Shown: positions 63,345 to 64,000 of the stretch, piece after piece
How the letters are laid out: every line of letters starts with the position of its first letter
Position numbering within the stretch: the stretch's first letter is position 1
Assembly: GCA_026745465.1 (NCBI GenBank)
Contig: JACYXH010000473.1
Location: 620,191 to 684,190 of the forward strand
DNA from: Lota lota
Taxonomy: Eukaryota; Chordata; Actinopteri; Gadiformes; Lotidae
Length of the DNA stretch: 64,000 bases
Reading direction: 5' to 3'
Notes under the pieces: model-generated
Told to the model about the DNA's origin: nothing
What the model saw: only the letters and a program-made list of their open reading frames with translations
Database searches by the model: none
Position numbers and translations under genes: made by a program

Positions 63345-64000
<656 letters not shown>

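Overview
This window looks like vertebrate, almost certainly teleost, nuclear DNA, and I see no protein-coding gene, tRNA or rRNA in it. Evidence for a fish: very long perfect dinucleotide runs (CA/TG and CT/GA); a 5'-truncated L2-type LINE with the tail and tail-side text common in fish; several tRNA-derived SINE remnants carrying the conserved teleost 'GCTTTTATCCAAAGCGACTTAC' type core; and small terminal-inverted-repeat elements of types abundant in fish. The dinucleotide runs listed here add up to about 1.9 kb, roughly 3 % of the window. That load recalls gadids such as cod, but this is only an inference from memory.

Layout: 1-5.8 kb is noncoding DNA with TG and CT arrays and a GGAT/GATA-type degenerate repeat. 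Three non-autonomous DNA-transposon-like elements lie at 5.8-6.5, 7.86-8.28 and 10.75-11.06 kb; the last has 77-bp terminal inverted repeats and flanking TTAA. 11-17 kb holds long CA, poly-C and CCA-rich arrays. 17.4-23 kb is AT-rich and nearly repeat-free apart from a tRNA-headed SINE at 21.25 kb. 23-43 kb alternates long microsatellites with unique stretches that read like vertebrate conserved noncoding elements (AT-rich homeodomain, forkhead and POU-type words). A promoter-like CCAAT-CCAAT-TATA-AATAAA arrangement sits near 43.7 kb. 45-47 kb carries a facing TG/CA pair, an internally deleted SINE and another long CA run. 48-57 kb is the best region for candidate cis-regulatory sequence. 57.2-61.1 kb is repeat-derived: a hAT-like remnant, a degenerate V-SINE, and the LINE. 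A segment of about 120-140 bp at 53.4 kb recurs at 63.2 kb.

No genes act together here. The most economical reading is an intergenic or long intronic interval with scattered possible regulatory sequence. Open reading frames through the simple repeats (poly Cys-Val, Thr-His, Leu-Ser, Arg-Glu) are reading artefacts. I did not find a previously undescribed biological system. The best leads are the TTAA-flanked long-TIR element, the duplicated segment, the inverted TG/CA pair and the clustered homeodomain-type sites.
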